This document shows, piece by piece, positions 24,357-36,173 of a DNA stretch of 64,000 bases (positions within the stretch are counted from its first letter, which is position 1; every line of letters starts with the position of its first letter). The DNA is from Silene latifolia. Lineage: Eukaryota > Streptophyta > Magnoliopsida > Caryophyllales > Caryophyllaceae. The stretch covers positions 92,099,637-92,163,636 of the forward strand of contig NC_133534.1 in NCBI RefSeq assembly GCF_048544455.1, read 5' to 3'. The notes under the pieces were generated by a model that saw only the letters and a list, made by a program, of their open reading frames with translations, was not told where the DNA came from and made no database searches. A program made the translations under genes and the position numbers.

Positions 24357-25896
24357 TTATCGGTCCGTTTCGTGTTAACAATTAAATAGATGTGTTGTTG
24401 GGTCACGTCCGCATCAAAACACAATTTATAGCTTCACAAACAACTCTACAATTAGTAAAGAGGCAAGTAAAGGTCGGATCTCAAGGGACGGGAATTGAGA
24501 TGAGATTTCTATTGAAACTAGTGGTGTCTTAGGGGTGTCACAATTTGGGTTGATGTAGAAGGTCACTAAACTAAATAGCAATGGAAATAAACAAGCAAGA
24601 TGAATTGAAAGGGTTGTAAACAATTGATAAAAAGCACTAGGGTGTCATGGGGTCATAGGGGATTCATGGGAATTGATCATACAAACATGTTCTCAAATTA
24701 TAAGCAAGCAATTATTGTTGTGATGGATTGAGTTGGGTTATATCTTACAATCCTAGGAAAGTTTGGGTCCCGAAGCCGAATCAATTAGATTGTACAACAC
24801 CTACAAGTCGACTTAGTCTTCCCTACTCAACAACATGCATGGTCTAATGAGACTCGAGTTGGTTTATGTCTTACAAGTCTCATTGAAAAGATAGGTGATG
24901 GGTAAAAAATGCAAGGATTCATAGGCTCACATTTCATCAAACATAACATGTGCATGAGTTGAGATCAAAACAAGCAAGCAAATAAACCATGAAAGCATAT
25001 TAATTTAAGCATGAATCATTCCCCATTTTGGTTTCCCCTAATCACCCATTAACCCTAACTAAGATACTACTCACTCATAATCATGTTGATCATGCTAGCA
25101 AGGTTGTCAATCATGCCAACAAAAGGAAACATGATGAATAAATGAAAGTAATTAACAATAATTAAAGAGGGATTAAGAGAATTATACCTACAAATGATTC
25201 CAATAATAAAGCAAAGATAAAAGAAGTACTTGATGCTTGATTGAGAGGTTGTCAATCTCCCAATAATAACCCAAATAATCTTCAATTACACTTTTTAGAT
25301 TGAGCAGGGAGGAGCCGGTATTTTTCGAAGGAAGGGCTTCTTTCTTTGTAGCTTGGAGAAGACGAAATTATGTTGTACAGGAATCCGTGCGTTTTGGAGT
25401 TGGGACGGGCGGATTCTGGCGGTGGAACACGGGCGTCTTCAGGTGAATCCGGGCGGATTCTGGTGGCTGCAAACCCGAGCGTCTTAAGGAGAAAACGCAC
25501 GGATTGTGCTTGTGGAGGACGGGCGGATTGTGGAGAAACCGCACGGATTGTACCTCAGCAACATTTCTTCTTCTATTCTTCCCTTTTCTTCATAAATTCC
25601 TTGGGGATTTCCTTGAGGACTCAAGGATCCTTTCTCAACATTGCTCATCTACTATAATATGTACAAAGGCCTTCTAATCTTGTCTCTCCTTGATGCTTGG
25701 TCATTGAATACGATCAATTTAGTCTCGTTTTGCCATGAAAATTCAAGATTTGCACTCCTTTCCTACCAAGGGATCAAAATCTCAAAGAATATGCAAAACA
25801 AAGAACTAAAGACAATAAATGACCCAAATATGCACTAAAAAGCATGGGAACAAGGCTAATTCGGGGGCTAAATATGCGCTAATTATGGTCACATCA
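24357..25896 (-). repeat. Element D 5' LTR
   Basis: Partner of 15,001-16,711, adjacent to the PBS. It lacks about 220 bp at 25,290 (junction in a shared AATTAC) and keeps the 57-bp segment lost from the other LTR. Word cluster at 25,380-25,552, including GAATCCGGGCGGATTC at 25,445-25,460. The right flank 25,897-25,901 is the second CTGGT. Confidence 0.92.
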
Positions 25897-27061
25897 CTGG
25901 TCCACACATATCGGTAATGATTGGCTGACTAGAGTTTGACATTACTGTCGTGCGACGGTGATGATCAGTTGATCCCCTTAGGTCATACCTATAGGGAAAT
26001 ATTCTTAATTGATTATTTAATTAATCGTATGTCGATACGAGTTAATTGCTTAAAATTGACGGATGATTTTGTGAGTAAGATTAACGTGTCTTATTATAAT
26101 TCGATTAAATTGGATACGGTCTAAGTAATCGAATTGTTTATTACTTAGATAAAAAACTATTGTTTACGAAACAATTGAAATAGAAATTGAATGAATAATT
26201 TATTATGAATACAAGACGTTGTAATTTATAATTTAATAAACCGTTTTGGTACAAGTAGTTACGAATTACTAGTCAATATTGTATATGACATATTTTTATG
26301 AGTATGTTGATTTTTATTATGTTAAAAATACATTACAATTTCACATGTCAAGTAACATGTCACATATGTCACAATTGACAAATGACAAAATAAAATGGAC
26401 TACCCATTTTATCTTATATGTATCGAAATAAGGGAAGGGTTAGGATTAATATTGTGTTTTTTATTTTAAATAGGAACATGAATATTAACCCTAACGACTA
26501 GCCTTGCATGCCTATCTTCTTGGGTAGAAAAACAAGCTCATGCATAGGGCACCCTTCCCCTCACCACCGGTTTTTCCAAGAGGAAATATAGAGTTTTTCT
26601 ATAATTTTCATTCACTTCTTCAACTCATTTTTCTAGTGTAAGAAAAAGAAATATTGTCTCTACCATTTTTTGGAAAACTTAGAGAAATAAAAACTCACAT
26701 ATCTCTCCTCTTGGCCGAAATTTTCAAGAGGAAATACACAATATTTTTGTGTCAATTTTATAGTAAGACTTATATTATTTCTAGTACAAAATAATATTAG
26801 TTATTAAGAGGTTTCCTTGGGTATTCACTTTTGGGAGAGCTTCTAATTTGGACCTTTGTTCATCCATTTTAAGGAAAGCTCAAGAACTAACAAATAGGTG
26901 AATTTGTTGGTGCCCTTAATCCGAAATCATATAGTAAGATTGATGATTTCTTCTCTTATCTTATTTATGTTTGCATGCATAAGATCTAGGATTTATTTTA
27001 TGACTAAATAAGTTTGAACATATATGAATATGTAAATTAATGAGATTAATGAATTCTAACA

Positions 27062-28948
27062 AGCGGTATCATGAGCCTTAGGTTGTTTGCATGCAAATCG
27101 GTTTATAGTTTTTCCGAGTTATATGATTAACATACAAAACTAATTAATTTTGTTTTATGAAGATATACCTAAAAATAACCTTGCATGTTAAAAGTTTCTG
27201 GTCCTAAGTGATTTTAGGACATTTTGGTTTATTTATGAATTTTATTGTTTATTTTATATAATATTGGCATTAAAATGTGATTTTTATGATAAAAATGTCA
27301 TTTTTGGACGAAAAATAGCTAAACTTCGATTTTTTCAGTGGTTTATGAATATGTTTTCACATATATTATCTACTGATGGCCTGTAAATTTTCATGATAAA
27401 ATGAGTTGTATTGCTCGAAATATGGATTTTTCTGGGTAAATAGGTTAATATGAGTTATATTTCGAATCTGGTCATGGAAATTTAGTATGTTGTCTCATGC
27501 AATTTTACAAGATGTGTTTAAAATATTTGGCTATAATGAAGTCTTTATGCATGATTTATGAATTTTTGATGAAAAATCACATAAATGGTGACTATAATTG
27601 GTAATAATGCTAAAACATACTTCATGACTAAGGAAAAACGTCACATGTTGCATTTTATCATATATTTCAGATCTAAAAGTGAAAAGTTGATGAATATAAT
27701 TTTTCTCATTTTTTTTATGGTCATAATTCTTAAAACCGATAAACCGCAACATTGTTTTTCTCGATAAATTTTTAACCTAAGTTTTGAACATTATGAGTGT
27801 CATGGTAATTTTTCCAGAATGTTCATAAGTTTAAATTTCAAATTTCAAATTTATTTGAAATTTTTATAATTTAATTTGAAGTTTATAGCATAATTTTGTA
27901 TTTTAGGTCCATTTATGAACAATATTAAGAAATCAAGGTTAATTATTGTCAAAATGTTAGTGAAGACTAATTTTGAGTCCTAAGATGGTTAGGGTAATTA
28001 ACTTGTACATAAATATGAATTTATGTAATTATTGTGATTTTAAAAGGTTAAATCACGCAAATCTGTAAAAACTAATTAATATACGATATTGGCTCTTAAA
28101 AGGCGATTTAGCATAAAATCTAACATGTTCATACATATTATAATGCTGCATTTTATTTATGATTGTCATATCTTAATTTTATGTAATTTTTGTATTATGT
28201 AATTTTACTTAGTATGGCCTTAGTTTTAATTGATATTACCCGAAATGTATGAGAATATCGATTCGGTTGTAATTATTGTGATCTCGTATCACCGTTTTGT
28301 AATTTAATAGATTTATTTTTATTTTAATTAAAAATGTATAATAGGAAATTATGTAATTCATTTTGTAATTTATTTATTCCGGCGTACCTTGAAGACGGTG
28401 CCACTCGAGAAGGTGATCCATAAAAGAAAGTGTTTCCTTGAAATGCGTGCCAAGACCAAAGTTCAAGGGAGCAAAGGAGTTGGTTTCCGAATTTGTAATA
28501 GTTTATTAGCTAGTCTTAGGGCCATCGTGTCTTGACCTAGGTCTGACCTAGGATGGGTGGCTACTTTTGGGACCACCGTGGCTCAAGGGAGACTACGATG
28601 GTGGCCGCTAGTGGTTTGTGGTAGCCGCTAGTGGTGCGTGGTGGCGGGTTAATGCTATTGTGAGTTGTTGGTGTTGTTGTTGATGTCGTGTGGCAAGCGT
28701 GGGTTAGACTGGTGGTTGGGCTAGGTTTGGGTGAAAGGAGGTGGAGGCTCACGGTGTGTGTAAGGGTGGTGGTTATCAGGGCTGTGACATAGGTTAGACG
28801 GGGCTCTTTTGGGGTGGTGTGTAACATGGGTTAGACCGTGCTTGGCTAGAAGCTTTTGCGAGTTTGGAATTCAGGTTTTGAACACGGTTTGGATGAGTTT
28901 GGCTGATTAATTTGGGGTTTGTTTAAAGACAGTTTTGTATTATTAATT
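27062..28948 (+). other. Non-coding interior downstream of the copia-like LTR
   Basis: AT-rich DNA with a Met-like PBS at its start (about 27,063-27,077), then no recognisable gag or pol. From about 28,380 it becomes G-rich, and GCCGCTAGTGGT is repeated at about 28,595-28,640. It is interrupted at 28,949 by element A and resumes at 43,684 or 43,689. It could be a non-autonomous interior or several decayed pieces. Confidence 0.5.
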
Positions 28949-30252
28949 TGTAATACCACGGTTTTCCAAGTCTGTTACTCGGCCGAATATGGCTTACTCG
29001 GCCGAGTAAGTGTGTCGTGTGTTTTTGGACAGTTTACTGCCCAGGAATACTCGGCCGAGTATGGGAATACTCAACCGAGTAGAGGATACTCGTCCGAGTA
29101 TACTCTATACTCGACCGAGTATCCGGTCTGACGGGTGTTATTTCCGCAGTTTGATTTAGAAAGGATTAGAGTTATATAAAACGAGATTTACAATTTTTAA
29201 TCATTTTAACAAAACCTAAACAGTATAACGTAACTCTAATCCTCTCCAAATATCTCTCTTAAGTGCGTGGATCATCGGGAGTCTAGTTCATCTTTCCTTG
29301 CGTCGATTGTGTCGGTAGGCCTCTGATTTCATGAGTTTCATTACTTTGTCTTTTAGGGTTTTGCCCTAATTTGTCATTTGGGGGAAAGGGGTTTTTGCAT
29401 GTGGTAATTGGAATTATGTGATTGTTGTTAGGTGGAGACTTTATAGAGGAGCCGTTTTTAGCTTGTTGATTGTCTCATTGCAAGTTGTTAAGGTAGGGTT
29501 TCCCTACTCGGTTTACTGTTAATTGATTTAAGATTATATTGTGATTGTTGTACGATTGATATTGTGATTATCTGCTGATTGTTGAATTGGAGTTGGGTGT
29601 TGGAGTTGTGATGGTGGATGGTGATGTTCGCGAGGTGCGTCCTCGGCTGAGTGGAGTCACTTACGGGAGTGGCTTCACGCCATAGTTTCGCCCTCTGTGG
29701 AACCCGCCACTAGAGGGGGTGTGCACATTAATGAATAGGGTTATCGGTCGTTGATGAACGGAGCTTAGGTGGGTATGGCTGCGGTCCCCCACTGGGAGGG
29801 CTACACACTTTAGTACGTAGTCAGTTACTTGATGTGATTGGGAGTTGGAGGTGGATGATGATCAGCGGATATCTTATCGTACTTGTCTTGTTTTGATTAT
29901 GCAGTAAACTGACCCCGTTGTTGTTTTGTAAAATATGTGGTGATCCATTCAGAGATAGTGAGCATATTGTGATAAGTGATAATGAGTACTAGCTATGGGG
30001 ACGAGATGGGGAGTCATCACTCGAGACTAGCTTCCGCTGTCATGAGATTTATCTTTCAGTTTAGTTGTTGAACATTAGTAATCTTTATTTTGGATTTGGT
30101 TTTTGGAACATGTAATCATTAACTATTCAAACTTTAATAAATGTTGTTTTGGAATGGTAACTATGATATACTAACCTCGGGCACCGAGATGGTGACGGTC
30201 TCTCATGCTAGGGTGGTCCTGGCAAGGCTCCTTGGTATATGGGGGTGTCACA
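28949..30252 (+). repeat. Element A 5' LTR
   Basis: Starts TGTAATACCACGG and ends GGGTGTCACA, followed by a PBS at 30,256. Matches 42,427-43,683, which has lost two short segments relative to this copy (around 29,650-29,670 and 29,755-29,800). Confidence 0.92.
28975..29122 (+). repeat. A palindrome cluster, 5' LTR
   Basis: Six TACTCG-NN-CGAGTA words start 26 nt inside the LTR. TTACTCGGCCGAGTAA (28,994-29,009) and ATACTCGGCCGAGTAT (29,047-29,062) are perfect palindromes. Others are mutated (ending GAATA, or with AA or GT in the centre). Confidence 0.88.
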
Positions 30253-30255
30253 AAG

Positions 30256-30267
30256 TGGTATCAGAGC
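30256..30267 (+). other. Primer-binding site, initiator tRNA-Met (element A)
   Basis: TGGTATCAGAGC, 3 nt after the LTR end, exactly complementary to initiator tRNA-Met. Confidence 0.92.
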
Positions 30268-32356
30268 GACGATTCTGGAACCTAAAACCAATGAACCCAA
30301 TGAAAATAGGGAGTCTAAATAAAATGAACCCGGGGAGAGTTGATTGGAGCTATCGCAAAGACTTGGGAGACGTCCCGAAGTCGAATTGAGGCCCTTATAA
30401 TTTCTAGCCGATCAACATGGGGTGTCTTGGGAATCGTATGTGTTTAAAGTAATGTGTGTTGTATTTCTAGCTGTAATTTTTGTGAAGTTGTTAGATGAAA
30501 TGAGAATGTAATGTGTGTTGTACTTGTACCTTTAAGTATATGTTGGATGAAGTATATTTTTGGCTTGAATGGAAGTGATTGGAGTATATGTAATATGATG
30601 TGCGGTATTTCTATATGATCATGATGATGTTAATATTTGGGTTGTTGGTAGTAGAATGTGATTAAGGTCATGCATCTCTATATATTGAGCTGTTATTGTT
30701 TGCCTTATTCATGTTCTAGTTGTTCTGTTTAGAAAATTTAATTTGTATGAAGATCGATTACGGAAGGGCTGTCTTAAAACTGTCATAAGTCGAGTTATAA
30801 AAATGATACTGCTGTGATTCTAAATTTAGGTGATAGCTTGTCTTCTTACGATTCTAACGATAGGTCACATGCCCAAAATGACTAAGTAACGAGTGAGATA
30901 TGACTGTTTTACGAAAACTGAACGTTGTTGAGAACTGTGTCGGTACTCGACCGAGTAGGCCATACTCGGCCGAGTATCTTTCATACTTGACGGAGTAATC
31001 CATATTCGGCCGATTTATCTTTCTATGATAATTCTTTGCAGCTTCTGGATCGTGGACTTGGACGAGTAGTCTCATTACTCGTCCGAGTGTCCTGTACTCG
31101 GCCGAGTACGTCATGCACTCGACCGAGTACCCCTTTGGGCGGTTGTTTTGAGTCGACGGCTACGTTCTAACATATGTTTTGAGCTGTAGGTTATGTGCAC
31201 ACATATGTTTTAGGTCTTAAATCATTCTTTTATATATGTGACGGTCTTGATACGTAAGTTACCAGATGCTATGTTGTGGAAAATGCCGGCTTATGAGGGG
31301 TATGTGTTGGGTAGGGAGGACATGAGTTATACGTGTTTGTGAGGGATAGTGGAAGAAGGAAAGGAAAGATTGATGACCTCATCGAGGCAGGGGGCATGTT
31401 TTGTGAGATGTAGTGAGTGATATAGTCGCGTGTTGAGTAATATACAAGTAAGTGTATATGGGCAAGGGTGATGTAAGTGTAAAGAAACGTGAGAATGCAA
31501 AGATTGAGATGAGGAGTGCGAATAGTGGCAAATTGGGATGTTTAAGGATTTATGTAAGGAGACGGTTAGGATTGTGTTGGTTAAGGACATATGTGGCGGA
31601 AGGTCGTTATATAGGGATGGAAACGAATGGTGTATAGTGAGATTGAGTTATGCCGCGATGTGTAGGTAGTGGTCGAGCTTGGGGAATATGGAGTATCAAT
31701 AGGTGAGCCTAGTGTGTAATTCTTTGGGTAATTAACGGTATGAGGTGAAATTTTGATTCCTAGGGATACGAAAGGGAGACACAACTAATTGAAGAATAAC
31801 CGTTAGTTGTATGGACTTGATGGTGACAAGTGTGAGTGAGTAGTATAATGAGAGATGATTAGTGATAAGAAAGAATGAGAAGATATTAATATGAATGAAT
31901 GGGATTTGAGTGGTGGAGCAACAAGAAGGTAACCGAATTACTAAAGAGTTAGGTAGAAGAAGGAAGGAGGTGAATTTATTAATTGGTATTATTAGATGGA
32001 AGTAAGCTGAGAGAACGTTGACCAAAGTTATGGAACATGAAAGTAAGGAATCATGGAAATGTACGATAGCATCATGAGAGGGTGTGAGTTAATGGTTATA
32101 TAGGAGTTTAGGACGATATGTTACCGTGAGTTTCGAGGTATTAAGGGAATAAGAAGCTGGTAGAGTGTTTGCACGATATGACGTTTTGGTGGAGAGTTAG
32201 GTGACGATACAATTAAGGATAGAATTGGAAAAAATGTGGAGGTAAATTTTGTCGATGGAATTGATGTTCGTTTTTTGGGATGATAGTCAAAGAGACGAAA
32301 CTGATTGTTATATGAAGAAGTGATAGTAAGAGATTAGTTGCATGAAAGATGGTGGT
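30268..32356 (+). other. Element A leader/interior, left part
   Basis: No supported coding region. A module at about 30,775-30,925 is shared with the Tekay-lineage LTR (3,150-3,285), and the palindrome cluster 30,944-31,130 follows. The rest is G/A-rich with no recognisable motif. Confidence 0.7.
30944..31130 (+). repeat. A palindrome cluster, leader
   Basis: About eight copies or variants of TACTCGGCCGAGTA, 676-863 nt past the PBS. Variants such as TACTTGACGGAGTA carry C-to-T-like changes in CpG. AGCTTCTGGAT lies between words, as in G. Confidence 0.85.
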
Positions 32357-33846
32357 TGATACCCGTCGTGAGGTGTCGAAAATAATATTTATAATCTCCA
32401 ACTACAACTATAGCTAGCGGCAGTCGGGTCGAACCACAGAGAGGCAGACGTAATTTCTAGTTTTTTAAATTCGGTCTAAGGTAACAAAAGGTGGGGGTTT
32501 GGTTTGGTTTGGTCTATAGCTAATAACAATAAAAGAAAAGTAAACTAATGAAATATATAAAATCAAGTATAAAAAGAGGTACTAGGATGGTCGATTCGTT
32601 ATAGTTTCTGGCGCAAGATACTAAACAGTCCAAATCGAACACATGTGAGGCGGGAAACAAGAGGTCCTCTCGGTCCACTCTTAACAGATAGCATCTTTCG
32701 ATCTCGCTATAAGTCCCTAATATCACTAATACTGACTCTCGTCCTGAAAAGTGGCTAATAATCTAAACTTTACCTATCTTTCGATCTCAACGCAGTTTAG
32801 TCATTTCAATTGGTGATCTAACAACTTTCCCTATCTTTCGATCTAATGGGTCAGTCATAAATTAAGCATCTAACTGGTCGCATGCATTCGATTCGTTAAA
32901 TACAACATTAAAATCAATTAAAACGAAAGGTAACCTCACGTGGTCAGTCGATCGACCAGGTATGGCAGTCGATCGACTGACACGCGATTTCAGTCCAAAT
33001 TAATACTACACCGCCTACGCTATAATTCCCCTACATCCTAGCACAATTAATTTAGCTACTCATGCTAAGGGTGATAACAACAATAAAACTAACAAAATAA
33101 ACAGAAGAATTCATTCTTAAAGTAGTAGAACAAACAATTAACATAAAGCGATAAAACGGTGTCAGGAACCTAACTAGCAATTCTATACTAATAACGAATA
33201 AAGATGAACTGAAAGTAGAACGGAAGGAATACCAAAAATTGCAGAAGAACAGTAACGGAATGATTAGAAGTATGAATGAAAATCCAATGCGAAAATAATA
33301 TCCCGAACCCTAATTATTAAAGCTAATGAAAACTCAATGTAAAACTGATGAATTTCTGAATAAAAACTAGATAGATGTATCTGATGTTCTAGGTTACGTT
33401 ATATAGCAAACATACGTAACACTTATTATCAAAACCTAAACATAATGGGCTTCAAGTTCCTCGATCTTTTAATTCTCGTCTGGTCGATCGACTGCTCTTC
33501 AGTGTACAGTAGCTTCTGGATCCCGTGAGTTGGTCGATCGACTTAAGGTAGTGGTCGATCGACTGCTTTAGCTGGTGATCCGCTTCTTTAATCTCGTGGA
33601 CTTGTCTTTTGGGCCTTGAAATGCGCAGCAAGCTCGTTCCTCGGGTGAATACTTCACGTCATATGCAATGCATGATACTCGGGGATGGATTTAGCTTGAT
33701 TTCCGTCGAATTCTTCACATTTCTGCAATAAAGCACAAAAACACGAAAGTAGACGGAAATGGGGGAAAATGTAGCTTAAACTAACAAATGAGCTCTGAAA
33801 TGCGTGTAAAATGGGATGTAAAACATCATATAAAAGACACGCATCA
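32357..33846 (-). repeat. Element G 3' LTR
   Basis: Starts TGATACCCGTCG, ends GACACGCATCA. Pairs with 38,933-40,457. Words near 32,941-32,980 and 33,480-33,575. It has one palindrome fewer than its partner because about 36 bp between two words near 33,490 is missing. Confidence 0.93.
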
Positions 33847-34534
33847 AACTTCCCCAAACCAAACCCTTGCTTGTCCCCAAGCAAGAACTAGACTTGATCT
33901 AATGACCTAATGGAACGAGTTCAATCTCAGAGCGAAATGCAACATGTAAAGCCTAAACCAATTTAATGCACAACCAACAATCAATTAGCAAATGAATCAT
34001 GCAAACGAGTTATGTAGTCGTTAAAAACTGCTGAACCGTCAACTGTAGAGACTTATCAAATTGGACTCTCATGGGTCGCTCATATCACTCAAATAAGCAC
34101 AGGTGAATATATGTAAAAATAGAAAGAATTCATTTGTAGTGACACTCACCTAACTATGACCTATAAGAACATGCCTGCAATATAATATGAAAGCAATCTC
34201 TATGACCGTACATACGCATTCCAACCAACAAGAGACCATAACACATGCCGAGGTATATATGTGGATATGTGAGGTATGGATAAGAAGAGGCAAAACATTT
34301 ATGGAAAAGCGGAGGTACAGGTGATCAAGCTAGTACCGAAACAGAACCATATGGGAACATCCAACTTCATACTCAAAAATAAATGAAACGGTGCTATAGC
34401 AAGCACAAATCTCACAATCTCCAGGTATAAAGGTAATCAACTAACTCCCCATAAGATAAGAATAAAACATGGGAGCAAAAAATCGCCAAAAGATAAGGAT
34501 TTGAATTATGCGAATTTGATTTCTTTTTCTCGAA

Positions 34535-34575
34535 CCTCAGTCGATCGACCTATGATGCCAGTCGATCGACCGCTT
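34535..34575 (-). repeat. G palindrome pair in 3' region
   Basis: Two TCGATCGACC words 20-odd bp apart, followed by CAGTACAGAACC, resembling spacers in the LTR and gag clusters. Confidence 0.75.
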
Positions 34576-35749
34576 CAACAGTACAGAACCTCTTTTTTCT
34601 TTCTTTTTTCGAATAATTTCTTTTTCACTTCTTTTCTTTTATTTTTAACTTTCGTTTCTTTCCTTCCTTTCTTTTCATTCTCCCAACTAAATCTCAATAA
34701 CAGCATTTACTACCAAAAACTAAGTAACAATCCCAAGGACACGGACTACTAGCTTGACAAAGGACAGGCTATATGTAGGATGTAGTAATGGGACAAAAAG
34801 GCTATTTTTTGGCAGTGTGGGGTTCATGGGCAAAACGAATAAAGGGAAACCTCTACCACATGTGTCAACAAACCACAAACCGAATGCATACAGGTATTAA
34901 GCAGATTAAGTTCATATTTATGCAAATTGATATGACATGTCTTATAAGGAGTACTACTCACATTCCTAAATAAACCGGTCATAGATGTCACCAGTTATAG
35001 GCTCTAAATCTCAGAAATATGATGTAGTTTGCCAATTTTCAAAGTCAAGTCTCAAGTTCAGCAAATAATTAACGAAAACTCGTGGATATGCACTTATACG
35101 ATTCTACTAATAACATGTTAATCAAGCTAGGCTTAGGCAAAACAAATGCAAATTCAATATCATCCTTGAAATACTACCGTTCCGACTCGACCTATATGCT
35201 AAAATAAACATGCATTTTATTTGAAATTTTTGAAATTTTTTGAAATTTTTTTTGAATTTTTTTGAATATAAGAATGAAATAAACAATGCAAAACAAAATG
35301 TAAACGTGAATGCAAGCAAATGATATGCGACGCAAAACCCTTCCCCAAACCAAATCGCACAATGTCCCCATTGTGCAAAATCATGTAATGAAGAAAAGAG
35401 AAATGGGAATTTGCGGGAAAATAAACAAATAAAAATGACATGAAGTGGAAATCGGGAACTTACAAGACTTTAAGCGCAGCAAAGGAAACCTCCCCAAACC
35501 AGCGTGAGCTAGGAGGTTTCGATGAGCAGCTGATGCTACTAATAAGTACCTGAAAAGACAAACAAAGTACCACGCATAAAATCGAGAAAGACAATAATGA
35601 AGCGGTATTATGTGCAAAATTGAGAAAAATAGAAGAAATAAATAATGACGGAAGATAAAGTGGAGTAGAAAACTCCCTCAATTCCGCAAATCGACCAAAC
35701 ATAGCAGGAGAGAGGTCGTAAAAACAGTACAAGCGGTGAATGATGTAGT

Positions 35750-35852
35750 AGGTCGATCGACCACATAACTCGATCGATCGATCGAGGTGAAAGGAACAAG
35801 AGCTCCTGGAACTGCAGATCGATCGATCGACCACTCAGCCGATCGATCGATG
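35750..35852 (-). repeat. G palindrome cluster downstream of gag-protease
   Basis: Four sites, two of them expanded to CGATCGATCGATCG. Between them is AGCTCCTGGAACTGCAG, the reverse of the spacer found in the gag cluster. It occupies the same relative place as the D spacer cluster (after gag-protease). Confidence 0.8.
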
Positions 35853-36173
35853 AAAAATCTCTTTATTACTTCTTATTTCTTCGTATTTGCTCAATTACTT
35901 GAGCTAAAGATGTCTAAAAACCTGCAAGTGCACAATAATACGCGCCCAAAATTGCGCAAAACCCAAAATAAAGTCTCAAACGCATAAAATCCTAAGCAAG
36001 CAAAATAAAATGCGAAGTTTCGCTCACACAAAAGCAATAAAAAGTGTTTAACAAAAGCAAATAAAAAGTTTGGAAATCATGTGATCAACTAGTAGTTGAT
36101 CAAGAACGGCCACGAAATGGCCCACTTCGTCGGCTTCTGGCTACTAGAGGTAGCCTCAACGGTGCTTATCTTA

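Larger units (their letters stand above)
15001..25896 (-). mobile_element. Element D: non-autonomous Athila-type LTR retrotransposon with gag-protease only
   Basis: A complete insertion of 10,896 bp on the minus strand. Order along the element: 5' LTR (25,896-24,357), Asp-type PBS, gag-protease (24,216-21,784), non-coding spacer with a word cluster, ATHILA-type ORF (20,395-18,782), non-coding tail, PPT next to 16,712, 3' LTR (16,711-15,001). No RT, RNase H or integrase sequence is present. The 5-bp duplication CTGGT flanks it. The closely matching LTRs suggest a fairly recent insertion, though its gag already carries two stops. Confidence 0.9.
14884..27061 (+). repeat. Copia-like LTR, split by element D
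   Basis: Two pieces, 14,884-15,000 and 25,902-27,061, join across the D insertion into one block of about 1,277 bp. It starts TGTTGGAATATG and ends TTCTAACA (inverted TGTTRGAA termini). Immediately after, GCGGTATCATGAGCC resembles an initiator-Met PBS with an extra base and a changed first base. This fits a 5' LTR of a plus-strand Ty1/copia-like element. No second copy is seen in the window, and no copia protein is recognisable downstream. Confidence 0.7.
33847..36173 (-). other. Element G 3' non-coding region with hairpin/PPT modules
   Basis: No supported coding region. PPT next to the LTR (plus strand ACTTCCCCAAACC, 33,849-33,860), followed by hairpin CTTGCTTG (33,866-33,873), TCCC, CAAGCAAG (33,878-33,885). 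Second module: GCACAATG (35,357-35,364), TCCC, CATTGTGC (35,369-35,376). Third: GAAACCTCC (35,485-35,493) with GGAGGTTTC (35,512-35,520). All three stems are perfect. A T-rich tract spans 34,595-34,690; AATTTTTTG runs span 35,218-35,270. Confidence 0.75.

Noticed and set aside
28561..28827. 88-residue Thr/His-rich ORF on the minus strand
   Set aside because: Low-complexity composition from a GT-rich stretch, with no motif.
27062..28948. Copia gag-pol downstream of the copia-like LTR
   Set aside because: No zinc knuckle, protease, integrase or RT motif in any frame.
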